From contig CANQQN010000090.1 in the NCBI GenBank assembly GCA_947625995.1, forward strand, positions 1-7,595: a stretch of DNA of 7,595 nucleotides, written 5' to 3'. Within the stretch, counting starts at the first letter, position 1. Every line of letters begins with the position of its first letter. Below are positions 1 through 5,253 of the stretch, piece by piece. This stretch comes from an uncultured Lachnospiraceae bacterium. Lineage in GTDB: Bacteria > Bacillota > Clostridia > Lachnospirales > Lachnospiraceae. The position numbers and the translations under genes are program-made. A model generated the notes under the pieces. The model saw only the letters and a program-made list of their open reading frames with translations, made no database searches and was not told the origin of the DNA.

Positions 1-485
1 CCGACCGTCACATCCACGCCCCACGCGCTCTTGATCGCGTCGACCGCGTTGTGCAGTCCTTCCATGATCTCCTCCATCGGCGTGTGGTAGTCCCACATGT
101 GATAGATATAGAGGTCAACGTAATCCATGCCGAGATTGCGGAGGCTCTGGTTCAGATAATTCTCGATGTGCTTCTGCCCGCTGACGCCCGCGTCGATTTC
201 ATCCTGAGTCCTGGGCGTGAACTTCGTAGCAATCACAAAATCGTCCCGCTTTACAAAGTCCCGCAGCGCCTTGCCCACATACTGCTCACTGGTGCCGTTT
301 TGGTAGGCAATGGCGGTATCAAAGAAGTTGATCCCTAAATTCAATCCGTGCTTGATGATCTCGCGGGTCTGCACCTCGTCCACCGTCCAGCTATGCTGTC
401 CAGTTGCGGCGTTGCCGAAGCCCATACAGCCCATGCAGATACGGGAAACAGTCAAGTCAGATTTGCCGAGTTTCGTGTACTTCAT
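1..485 (-). CDS. Aldo/keto reductase, N-terminal part (runs off left edge)
   Basis: This gene encodes an NAD(P)H-dependent aldo/keto reductase that would reduce aldehydes or ketones in the cytoplasm. 161 codons are visible; the frame is open to the edge. The start at 485 opens MKYTKLGKSDLTVSRICMG, typical of the family, and is preceded by a purine-rich AAGGGGGCGGGAAG. The catalytic tetrad is present: Asp56 and Tyr61 (in FFDTAIAY), Lys88 (in VIATKF) and His129 (in LYIYHMW). It is the last visible gene of the leftward operon, 13 bases after the flavodoxin stop. Odd point: after residue ~148 the protein should continue with a segment like AGKxRxIGISN, but instead reads DAIKSAWGVDVTV, so the last ~41 bases may be a rearrangement or assembly join. 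The family call is firm; the specific substrate cannot be told. Confidence 0.9.
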   Translation of the reverse strand, partial: MKYTKLGKSDLTVSRICMGCMGFGNAATGQHSWTVDEVQTREIIKHGLNLGINFFDTAIAYQNGTSEQYVGKALRDFVKRDDFVIATKFTPRTQDEIDAGVSGQKHIENYLNQSLRNLGMDYVDLYIYHMWDYHTPMEEIMEGLHNAVDAIKSAWGVDVTV

Positions 486-498
486 TCTTCCCGCCCCC

Positions 499-978
499 TT
501 AAAGAATTGTCCGGGCCCACGCTTTCAGGCTGGCCGCTGTCTGCCGACCGTTCAGCACTTTTCCCTCGGTAATCACGGTGTCCGCCGCAACGGAGGGCTT
601 CAGTCCGGCCACAGCCTTTCCGAACCCGCTGCCGCCGGAGGTGGCAAACAGCACGATTTTCTTACCGGAAAAATCATAGCTCTCTAAAAAGCTGTTGATG
701 ATGGTGGGGGCCACATACCACCAGATGGGAAATCCCAGCAGAACGGTATCATAGGCCGCTATGTCGGCGCTTCGGTCGGCCAATGCGGGGCGGCTCGATT
801 TGTCGTTCATTTCCACTGAGCTGCGGGATTTCTTATCCATCCAGTTGAGGTCAGCTTTCGTGTAGGGTACCGCGGGCTTGATTTCATAGATGTCCGCTCC
901 TGCGGCATGTGCCAGTTCCTTTGCGACACGCGCTGTCGTTCCACTGGCGCTAAAATAGGCAACTAATGTTTTACTCAT
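499..978 (-). CDS. Flavodoxin (short, FMN-binding, Flavodoxin_4-like)
   Basis: This 159-residue protein is a single flavodoxin domain that binds FMN and carries electrons between reductases and acceptors, or acts as a small NAD(P)H-dependent oxidoreductase. The phosphate-binding loop is at residues ~6-17 (AYFSASGTTARVA), the isoalloxazine-side loop is around GFPIWWYVAPT, and a third loop contains FATSGGSGFG. I chose the ATG at 978 rather than the upstream one at 1023: it has AAGGAA just upstream and begins directly with MSKTLVAYFSASG, whereas the longer start would overlap the preceding gene. It lies 13 bases after the FMN reductase-like gene and 13 before the edge aldo/keto reductase, so it is surely co-transcribed with both. 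The family is confident; its redox partner is unknown. Confidence 0.93.
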   Translation of the reverse strand: MSKTLVAYFSASGTTARVAKELAHAAGADIYEIKPAVPYTKADLNWMDKKSRSSVEMNDKSSRPALADRSADIAAYDTVLLGFPIWWYVAPTIINSFLESYDFSGKKIVLFATSGGSGFGKAVAGLKPSVAADTVITEGKVLNGRQTAASLKAWARTIL

Positions 979-991
979 TTTTTTCCATTCC

Positions 992-1525
992 TTATAAAGA
1001 TTTTCCAAGCTGATATGCGTCAATCATGTGCCGACTGCTTTTTGTCATAGACGGGGTTCCGCAGCCAGTTCCTAAGATTTGTCCACAGTCGGTGAAATTC
1101 ATGTACCGGCACAGTTTCTTGTAATGCTCCACAAGATAAGGCATGACGTCTGCATTGGAATCCCACGCAGCGGCAATCAACGCTGTTTTTATGTGCTTGC
1201 CGGAGAGCTTCATGGTATAGCTGTAAAATCGGTCGATCACCATTTTGAGCTGCGCTGACATCCCGAAGTAATAGACCGGCGTAACAAAAACCGCCATATC
1301 CGCAGATAGCAGGGCGTCCCTGATCTCATCCATATCGTCTTTTTGGGCGCACGGCCCATTCATGCCGCAATGCTCGCAACCAAGGCAGGGATGAATGTTC
1401 ATGTGCGCCGCGTCCATCTCTATGATGGTATGCCCAGCTTCCTGCGCGCCTTTTGCAAATTGTTCCGCCAGCATATTCGAGGAACCCTTTTTGTGTGGGC
1501 TGCCCTTGATGATTACAATTTTCAT
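992..1525 (-). CDS. Flavodoxin family protein / NADPH-dependent FMN reductase-like
   Basis: This 177-residue flavoprotein belongs to the NADPH-dependent FMN reductase/iron-sulfur-flavoprotein branch of the flavodoxin fold. Residues 1-16 (MKIVIIKGSPHKKGSS) form the first strand and FMN phosphate loop. A cysteine cluster follows around residues 45-60 (PCLGCEHCGMNGPC), common in clostridial members, where it may bind a cluster or form disulfides. TPVYYFGMSAQLKMVIDRF is the usual second flavin-contacting segment. The start at 1525 was preferred over one at 1606 because it has AAGGGG 7-8 bases upstream and starts at the first beta strand; the longer form would overlap the upstream reductase pseudogene. 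The gap to that gene is 16 bases. It probably reduces flavin, quinones or similar electrophiles; the substrate is inferred. Confidence 0.92.
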   Translation of the reverse strand: MKIVIIKGSPHKKGSSNMLAEQFAKGAQEAGHTIIEMDAAHMNIHPCLGCEHCGMNGPCAQKDDMDEIRDALLSADMAVFVTPVYYFGMSAQLKMVIDRFYSYTMKLSGKHIKTALIAAAWDSNADVMPYLVEHYKKLCRYMNFTDCGQILGTGCGTPSMTKSSRHMIDAYQLGKSL

Positions 1526-1541
1526 TTGCTGCACCCCTTTC

Positions 1542-2115
1542 TTATTCCATAACTTTTTCCCAAAAGCGGATTGCATTGATCTCAAGACTATCCGCCAGTT
1601 TTTCAAGCAATGCCGTTTCTTCTTTGGTCAGTGTCACGTTTGCTGCCTTGACCGCATCCTCTACATGGCTTGTTTTCGTCACGCCAATAATTGGTAGCGT
1701 TCCCTTTGCGATGGCCCATGCCACAGGGATTTGTGCTGTGCCGACGTGATACTTGTCAGCGAGATTTTTTAATTCGGCGTTCAAGATTTCCAGTTTATCC
1801 AAAACCGGATTATAGGTTTCCGCTCTCGCGGAGCCAGCCGGCATCGGGTGATCGGTATCATATTTGCCGGACAATGCTCCTTGCTCCAGAACCATATAGG
1901 CAAAGAAAGTAATGCCATTCGCACGGCAGTAATCCAGGATTCCGGAATCCTCGGAAGAACGGTTGATCAGGCTGTAATGGTTCTGCACAGCGGACAGCTT
2001 CAGTCCATGGCTTTTCAGGATTTCATCTGCCTGCCGGATTTCCGCCAGGTTATGGTTGGATACCCCATGCCCAAGCGCCAAGCGCTATTTTCGGTAATGT
2101 CATTTCTTTATTCAT
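1542..2115 (-). pseudogene. Aldo/keto reductase broken by an out-of-frame internal deletion
   Basis: The start at 2115 has an ideal AAGGAGG and reads MNKEMTLPKIALGAWAWG, the expected N-terminus of a clostridial aldo/keto reductase, then hits a TAA at 2052-2050. In another frame, from ~2064 down to 1542, the C-terminal half continues from GVSNHNLAEIRQADEIL through LPIIGVTKTSHVEDA, the nucleotide-binding loop, to the usual C-terminus. The pieces meet at about 2057-2068, where both share TGGGGT/GGGGTA. By comparison with full-length relatives (~315 residues, from memory) roughly 120-130 residues are gone, including all four catalytic tetrad positions. A TTG at 2081 could start the C-terminal half but would give a dead enzyme. 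It sits second to last before the flavoproteins; the operon downstream is otherwise intact. Confidence 0.88.
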
Positions 2116-2129
2116 TGTGAAACCCTCCT

Positions 2130-2753
2130 TTATTTGTTCAACAGCCCTTTCACGCAGTTGAATGTGATTTCATAAATTGTCATAAAAACATAGTTGACGT
2201 TTGCTTCTTCCATCGCGGTTCTCTGCTTTTCGGTAACGTAGGTGTAGGGATAGATACCGAACATAAACGGAAAGAACGTGTAAATAAAATCCTGTTTCTC
2301 GGAAACCGCCATATCCGGGAAATATTTATTTAAGCCGGCCATTACAGTTTGGATTGATTCCCCATATACCACCTTGAATGCCGCCAGATGCTCCGGTCGG
2401 CTGCCGGTTTCCATATCGTAATGGTTCATGGACATGATCTTGAGAAGCTGGCCGCGGGCTTCCAAAGAATGAGCCATCATATCGGCAAATTCATCCTTCG
2501 TCATTGTCTCGGCCTGCTCCATTTTTTCTTTCAGCGAGTCGATCCATAGTTCATATTCCCGCTTCAGCAGGGCCATGAAGATTTCTTCCTTCGTCTGAAA
2601 GTAGTTATAAATGGAGGTGCGTGTGAAGCTGGTTACATTCCCAATCTCTTTGATGGTGATCTCTTTGAAGCTCATCGTCTGATAAAGCTTTTCGCAGGCG
2701 TTGATGATTTCCTCTCTGCGGGCTTCTGTCAGCTCCGGTGATCCTTTTGGCAT
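2130..2753 (-). CDS. TetR/AcrR family transcriptional regulator
   Basis: This 207-residue repressor has an N-terminal TetR helix-turn-helix (residues ~10-60). The recognition part reads around ITIKEIGNVTSFTRTSIYNYF, followed by QTKEEIF, a typical TetR_N ending. The C-terminal ligand-binding/dimer domain ends with aromatic-rich helices (YTFFPFMFGIYPYTY) that could line a pocket. The start at 2753 follows AAGGAGG (2767-2761), which overlaps the stop codon of the flavin reductase gene, suggesting translational coupling; only 12 bases separate the genes. Being inside the operon, it most likely represses its own promoter through the two TGACA-N3-TGTCA palindromes at 3353-3403. The inducer is unknown; an electrophile or quinone would fit the neighbouring enzymes. 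Confidence 0.93.
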   Translation of the reverse strand: MPKGSPELTEARREEIINACEKLYQTMSFKEITIKEIGNVTSFTRTSIYNYFQTKEEIFMALLKREYELWIDSLKEKMEQAETMTKDEFADMMAHSLEARGQLLKIMSMNHYDMETGSRPEHLAAFKVVYGESIQTVMAGLNKYFPDMAVSEKQDFIYTFFPFMFGIYPYTYVTEKQRTAMEEANVNYVFMTIYEITFNCVKGLLNK

Positions 2754-2765
2754 CTTGCATCCTCC

Positions 2766-3320
2766 TTATTTTTCCGGCACCTTTTTAAAAGACAGGCATT
2801 TTCCAATCATTTCGCCGGTTTTCAGATATTGATAGGTGGGGAATTCAAACAGCACCGGTTTCAGGGTCTCATAATCGACTTTGCCTTTTTCATCCAGATG
2901 TTCCTCGGCCACATAGGTGTTGTCAATGGTACAGATGAAGCTCTCAAAATTCGGCGTGTTGTAAACATCCACAACGCTGCACTCAATCGTCAAAGGAGAT
3001 TTGCGAATGACCGGCGTGCCTGCATCGCCAAGGTCGTATTCAAACACAGCGGATTTATCCGTCTTTGCCCCGCTGACCGATCCCGTATAGTCCGCCTCCG
3101 GCAGCATGGCCTCGTTCACAAGGTTAATCGAGAGCTTTTTCGTCTCCTTGATACACCCGTTGATAAAATGCGGTGCGGCGAGACTGACCAGCACCCGGTC
3201 ATGACCGATAATTCCGATATGCGCCACCAACGTCCATGTAGGCTTCTCTCCGTTCATAGCCCCAATCACCGTCACCGGTGTGGGATAAAGCGCCAGTAAC
3301 GATCCAACATTTTTCTTCAT
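2766..3320 (-). CDS. Flavin reductase-like protein (flavoredoxin family, FMN-binding split barrel)
   Basis: First gene of the leftward operon, 184 residues. It is a flavin reductase-like FMN-binding split-barrel protein, expected to bind FMN and use it for cytoplasmic electron transfer or reduction of small molecules. Visible landmarks are the N-terminal YPTPVTVIGAM strand, the flavin-contacting TWTLVAHIGIIGHDRVLVSLA, and the family-typical SVSGAKTDKSAVF segment around residues 80-93. The C-terminus runs through FEFPTYQYLKTGEMIGKC. The start at 3320 (MKKNVGSLLALYP) has a modest AGGATGG ~12 bases upstream. Length matches the family. It is driven by the operator-flanked promoter at 3375-3403. 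The family is confident, the physiological substrate is not. Confidence 0.93.
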   Translation of the reverse strand: MKKNVGSLLALYPTPVTVIGAMNGEKPTWTLVAHIGIIGHDRVLVSLAAPHFINGCIKETKKLSINLVNEAMLPEADYTGSVSGAKTDKSAVFEYDLGDAGTPVIRKSPLTIECSVVDVYNTPNFESFICTIDNTYVAEEHLDEKGKVDYETLKPVLFEFPTYQYLKTGEMIGKCLSFKKVPEK

Positions 3321-3352
3321 AATTCAGCACCATCCTGACTTGCAAATATATT

Positions 3353-3367
3353 CTGACATCGTGTCAG
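3353..3367. promoter_or_regulatory. TetR-type operator 2, at the transcription start
   Basis: CTGACATCGTGTCAG is a palindrome apart from its central three bases and carries the same TGACA-N3-TGTCA core as operator 1. It lies just downstream of the -10 box (3380-3375), at the expected transcription start. The pair brackets the promoter, an arrangement typical of an autoregulated TetR operon. Confidence 0.75.
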
Positions 3368-3374
3368 TATAGTT

Positions 3375-3403
3375 AGTATAGCACTATTCTGACACAATGT
3401 CAA
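3375..3403 (-). promoter_or_regulatory. Sigma-A promoter of the flavoprotein operon
   Basis: On the minus strand TTGACA (3403-3398) is followed after exactly 17 bases by TATACT (3380-3375). This is nearly perfect for a housekeeping sigma factor and lies 55 bases upstream of the flavin reductase start. Transcription would begin near 3368, next to the second operator. Confidence 0.85.
3389..3403. promoter_or_regulatory. TetR-type operator 1, covering the -35 box
   Basis: CTGACACAATGTCAA contains the palindrome TGACA-N3-TGTCA. Its right end forms the minus-strand TTGACA -35 box, so a bound protein would block polymerase. It matches the second palindrome 36 bases away. The likely ligand is the TetR protein encoded at 2130-2753. 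Confidence 0.75.
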
Positions 3404-3581
3404 TATCCTGTTTTGATAAAAGTGATCTTTTTTATTTTGTCAATAATCATGGAGATTGACTTTCTTGATCGTAATCCCAATGAGAGTTAGTGCCGGTCAC
3501 TTCATTTCCGCGAGCAACGAGCCAAACACCCCGCCCTTTGGGACGAACCAACGAAAGACAATCTAAATCATTTCCCGTAAC

Positions 3582-3833
3582 TTACTGCGGGGCATTTGAC
3601 TTGCAAAATTGTCTTACGCTTTCAATCCATTCCTCAACTTTTGCATTTGGTGTTTCCATATAAACTTCGTAACTTCCAGTTCCCGTAGTTTGCGCATTTT
3701 CATATTTAAGACATCCAGCACTTGATAGAATTTTTATTGGTTTCAGCCACGCGGCTATATCGTCCGGCAGACTGCTGCCGCCGAAATAGGGGATAATCGT
3801 TAAAAAATGTAAGTATAGAGACGCGCATACCAT
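3582..3833 (-). CDS. Small ORF of unknown function, possibly a gene remnant
   Basis: This 83-codon ORF matches no family I recognise. The first part is hydrophobic (SLYLHFLTIIPYFGG), though too short and mixed to call a membrane anchor. The rest is soluble-looking, with ETPNAKVEEWIESVRQFC near the end predicted helical. No ribosome binding site precedes the ATG at 3833, and an in-frame TAG lies four codons upstream, so the frame cannot extend. The ATG itself lies inside the near-palindrome at 3806-3855, with a TATAAT only 20 bases upstream, which leaves little room for a leader. It may be the 3' part of an older gene whose front was replaced. No better ORF covers this stretch. Coding status is uncertain. 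Confidence 0.35.
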   Translation of the reverse strand: MVCASLYLHFLTIIPYFGGSSLPDDIAAWLKPIKILSSAGCLKYENAQTTGTGSYEVYMETPNAKVEEWIESVRQFCKSNAPQ

Positions 3834-3855
3834 GCTGTCAGTCTACACTTACATT
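3806..3855. repeat. 50-base imperfect palindrome next to a TATAAT box
   Basis: Arms AATGTAAGTATAGA (3806-3819) and TCTACACTTACATT (3842-3855) pair with a single mismatch (a G-U wobble in RNA). The inner bases GCAT-ACC-ATGC pair again, giving a long stem with a small internal bulge. A TATAAT box on the minus strand (3858-3853) overlaps the outer arm. It could be an operator, an RNA hairpin or the relic of a small mobile element. Confidence 0.6.
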
Positions 3856-3974
3856 ATACTTAAGAGTTCGCTTTATATTAAATACTTAGTTTGTATGCCT
3901 TATCTATGCCTAATTTAGCCGCCACACCATTTTCCCATCAAAAGAGGTTTACGCCACACTCTCTGTATAAATGT

Positions 3975-4007
3975 TGCGTATTACACACGGGTTGCATTTT
4001 ATACGCA
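3975..4007. promoter_or_regulatory. Inverted repeat overlapping the promoter of the second TetR gene
   Basis: TGCGTAT (3975-3981) and ATACGCA (4001-4007) are exact inverted repeats with 19 bases between. The right arm sits in the spacer between the -35 and -10 boxes of the promoter at 3992-4020. This is a candidate autoregulatory site for the TetR protein at 4058-4648; no second copy supports it. Confidence 0.4.
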
Positions 4008-4020
4008 TATAGTTTACAAT
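3992..4020 (+). promoter_or_regulatory. Promoter of the plus-strand TetR gene
   Basis: TTGCAT (3992-3997), a 17-base spacer and TACAAT (4015-4020) resemble a sigma-A promoter. They end 37 bases before the ATG at 4058, leaving room for a short leader with GAGGAGG. Confidence 0.65.
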
Positions 4021-4057
4021 GCAGACAAGCATTCTTTCTCTACGAGGAGGTATCATA

Positions 4058-4648
4058 ATGAAAAGTACAGTTAAGGAAGATCTTCGTGTAATCCGCACGA
4101 AGGAGGCCATCCGAAAAGCCTTTGAGGAAATGATCTGCGAAATGGATTATGAACAGATTTCTATAAAAGAACTGACAGAACGGGCAAGGATCAACCGTAA
4201 AACTTTCTATCTGCACTATAATTCTCTGGACGACCTCCTGCGAGAACTGCAAAACAAAATGGCGAAGGATTTTGTAAGACGCACACAGGGACTTGAGCGT
4301 CCGCGGGATATGGATAAGATCACACGGGAATTCTTTTTGGTGAGCGAAGGCGCGGGACGCCTTCACGAAAGACTGTTGTGCAGCGGCAGTTATCATTACA
4401 TCAGCCGACGGATCACCAATGAAATCATGTCGGAAACCTGGGGCGCTGACGGCAGGCAACAAAACATCGACCCATATGTCCAGAATATTATCATGACATT
4501 TGTTTCCCAAAGCACCATTGAGATTTATAAGCAGTGGATTGCTGACGGCAAGAAAATCCCACTGGAGAAAATCATTGCGTTGACATCAAAGCTGATCTGC
4601 ACAGGTGTGAATGGATTTTCCGATTTTGGTAATCACAGGCCGGATTGA
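4058..4648 (+). CDS. TetR/AcrR family regulator (DhaS-like C-terminal domain)
   Basis: This 196-residue regulator has a TetR DNA-binding domain at residues ~8-60: an RVIRTKEAIRKAFEEM helix, ISIKELTERARINRKTFYLHY as the helix-turn-helix, then SLDDLL. The C-terminal half ends with FVSQSTIEIYKQWIADGKKI, which resembles the C-terminal domain of DhaS-type (TetR_C_8) regulators. I chose the ATG at 4058 because GAGGAGG lies 8 bases upstream; an ATG at 4019 would begin inside the -10 box of the promoter. It stands alone with its own promoter; downstream on the plus strand, ~600 bases later, is the alcohol dehydrogenase, a possible target. The target and ligand are unknown. Confidence 0.9.
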   Translation: MKSTVKEDLRVIRTKEAIRKAFEEMICEMDYEQISIKELTERARINRKTFYLHYNSLDDLLRELQNKMAKDFVRRTQGLERPRDMDKITREFFLVSEGAGRLHERLLCSGSYHYISRRITNEIMSETWGADGRQQNIDPYVQNIIMTFVSQSTIEIYKQWIADGKKIPLEKIIALTSKLICTGVNGFSDFGNHRPD

Positions 4649-4718
4649 TGTTGAAATACACTACCCCCGTGTCAAGCTTGTTTTCTACCTGATCAAATTG
4701 CATTTTCTGCTTTCTATT

Positions 4719-4838
4719 CTAACCGTAATACTTTATTCCACAATGGGGAATACCGCCGTGATATCGCCGCTCATCTACATCTGCCAGTGATGCATTTAAA
4801 TCTCCATTCCGGAGCGTTTGCGCGACGGCGGAAGCGCT
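4719..4838 (-). pseudogene. Fragment resembling transposon protein TnpV
   Basis: A 39-codon stop-to-stop frame with no start codon contains QTLRNGDLNASLADVDERR. This resembles the conserved LNAYLADIDxQA segment of TnpV, a small protein carried by many clostridial integrative elements. After that motif the sequence no longer looks like the family and stops at 4721-4719. It overlaps the tail of the STAS remnant in another frame. If correct, it is a scrap of a mobile element; the match is a short motif recalled from memory, so confidence is low. Confidence 0.25.
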
Positions 4839-4948
4839 TCATGCCAAGCGCCTTCAGTCGCCTCCAGCTGTGGCGCCGCTGCAGAGTCCACTCTGCCTTC
4901 CACCGACATGATCAGCTTGCTTCCCTTTGCTTTTTTTGAGATCGTCAT
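4796..4948 (-). pseudogene. STAS-domain (anti-sigma-factor antagonist) gene, truncated
   Basis: The ATG at 4948 has a good AAGGAAGG and opens MTISKKAKGSKLIMSVEGRV, followed by DSAAAPQLEA. This is the standard start of a clostridial single-domain STAS protein (SpoIIAA/RsbV-like, ~100 residues), which normally binds an anti-sigma factor and is switched by serine phosphorylation. After residue ~30 the family sequence ends and 20 unrelated residues (starting TEGAWHEALP) lead to a TAA at 4798-4796. The conserved DLxxxxYISSAG switch segment with the phosphorylated serine is therefore missing. The two 52-base repeats lie 63 bases and more upstream in its presumed leader. It was probably cut by a rearrangement and is non-functional. 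Confidence 0.65.
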
Positions 4949-5010
4949 AACACAGCCTTCCTTTCTTATATTTATCTGTTGATCCGATTATTTTTGTTAC
5001 CCGCTCTTTT

Positions 5011-5062
5011 CAAATGCCGATCGACGCAAGCGTCGTCTGCGCTTTCCTCGCTATGATACCAT
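5011..5062. repeat. Direct repeat, copy 1 (52 bases)
   Basis: CAAATGCCGATCGACGCAAG and the following bases to GATACCAT recur at 5093-5144 with one difference. Inside this copy CGACGC-AA-GCGTCG is an exact inverted repeat that can form a short stem. The copy lies 62 bases upstream of the STAS remnant's start on the minus strand. Confidence 0.9.
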
Positions 5063-5092
5063 CTCGACTGCCGTCTCGATGGGGTCGCTCGT

Positions 5093-5144
5093 CAAATGCC
5101 GATCGATGCAAGCGTCGTCTGCGCTTTCCTCGCTATGATACCAT
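5093..5144. repeat. Direct repeat, copy 2 (52 bases)
   Basis: This copy differs from 5011-5062 only by CGATG for CGACG, which weakens the internal stem. The repeat period is 82 bases, and CGCTC precedes both copies, so the duplicated unit may be slightly longer than 52 bases. Because 82 is not a multiple of three, the two copies are in different frames of the short ORF that crosses them. Confidence 0.9.
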
Positions 5145-5145
5145 A

Positions 5146-5151
5146 ATTATA
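5146..5151 (-). promoter_or_regulatory. Possible -10 box upstream of the repeats (minus strand)
   Basis: TATAAT on the minus strand lies just upstream of repeat copy 2. A transcript from here would carry both repeats as a leader into the STAS remnant. No good -35 box is present, so this is tentative. Confidence 0.3.
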
Positions 5152-5179
5152 CATTTTTTGCATAAATTTTTAGGAACCG

Positions 5180-5216
5180 TTGTTTTTCCCACCGATTAGA
5201 TGTATGATTGTATCAT
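5180..5216 (+). promoter_or_regulatory. Promoter of the alcohol dehydrogenase with a palindrome on the -10 box
   Basis: TTGTTT (5180-5185), 17 bases, TATGAT (5203-5208) forms a plausible promoter 46 bases before the ATG at 5254. ATGAT-TGT-ATCAT (5204-5216) is a palindrome centred on the -10 region and could bind a repressor. Confidence 0.5.
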
Positions 5217-5253
5217 CAAGAGGTTCCAGCAACCTGATAAGGAGGATGAAACC

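Larger units (their letters stand above)
4649..5253. other. Intergenic region of gene debris and repeats
   Basis: About 600 bases without an intact gene. From left to right it holds a plain AT-rich stretch with a small hairpin (TATTCC...GGAATA, 4734-4752), a TnpV-like fragment and a truncated STAS gene on the minus strand, two 52-base direct repeats, and the promoter of the alcohol dehydrogenase. No intrinsic terminator for the TetR gene at 4058 is evident. Confidence 0.7.

Noticed and set aside
1526..1606. 27-residue N-terminal extension of the FMN reductase-like protein
   Set aside because: It overlaps the upstream reductase coding region and lacks a ribosome binding site; 1525 has one and starts at the first beta strand.
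1542..2081. Treating the TTG-started C-terminal half of the aldo/keto reductase as a normal gene
   Set aside because: The true start with AAGGAGG and the family N-terminus lies upstream in another frame, and the fragment lacks all catalytic residues.
2829..3299. Long plus-strand ORF opposite the flavin reductase, and similar antisense ORFs at 51-338, 310-687, 4040-4510 and 5917-6240
   Set aside because: Each lies opposite a well-recognised gene, has no family-like sequence and no ribosome binding site.
3439..3460. GTCAAT-N10-ATTGAC inverted repeat upstream of the operon
   Set aside because: Six-base arms with a long spacer do not match the TGACA-N3-TGTCA operators, and no promoter clearly overlaps it.
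4881..4896. Inverted repeat GCAGAGT-CC-ACTCTGC as an operator
   Set aside because: It lies inside the coding part of the STAS remnant, where it encodes conserved residues; chance is the simpler explanation.
5011..5144. CRISPR-like reading of the 52-base repeats
   Set aside because: Only two copies, units too long, one 30-base spacer and no cas genes nearby.
5014..5199. 61-codon plus-strand ORF across the two repeats
   Set aside because: It has no ribosome binding site, and the 82-base period puts the two copies in different frames, so its residues are not repeated. It is a by-product of the repeats.
5200..5253. 18-residue N-terminal extension of the alcohol dehydrogenase
   Set aside because: It would begin inside the probable promoter; the internal ATG at 5254 follows AAGGAGG and fits the family start.
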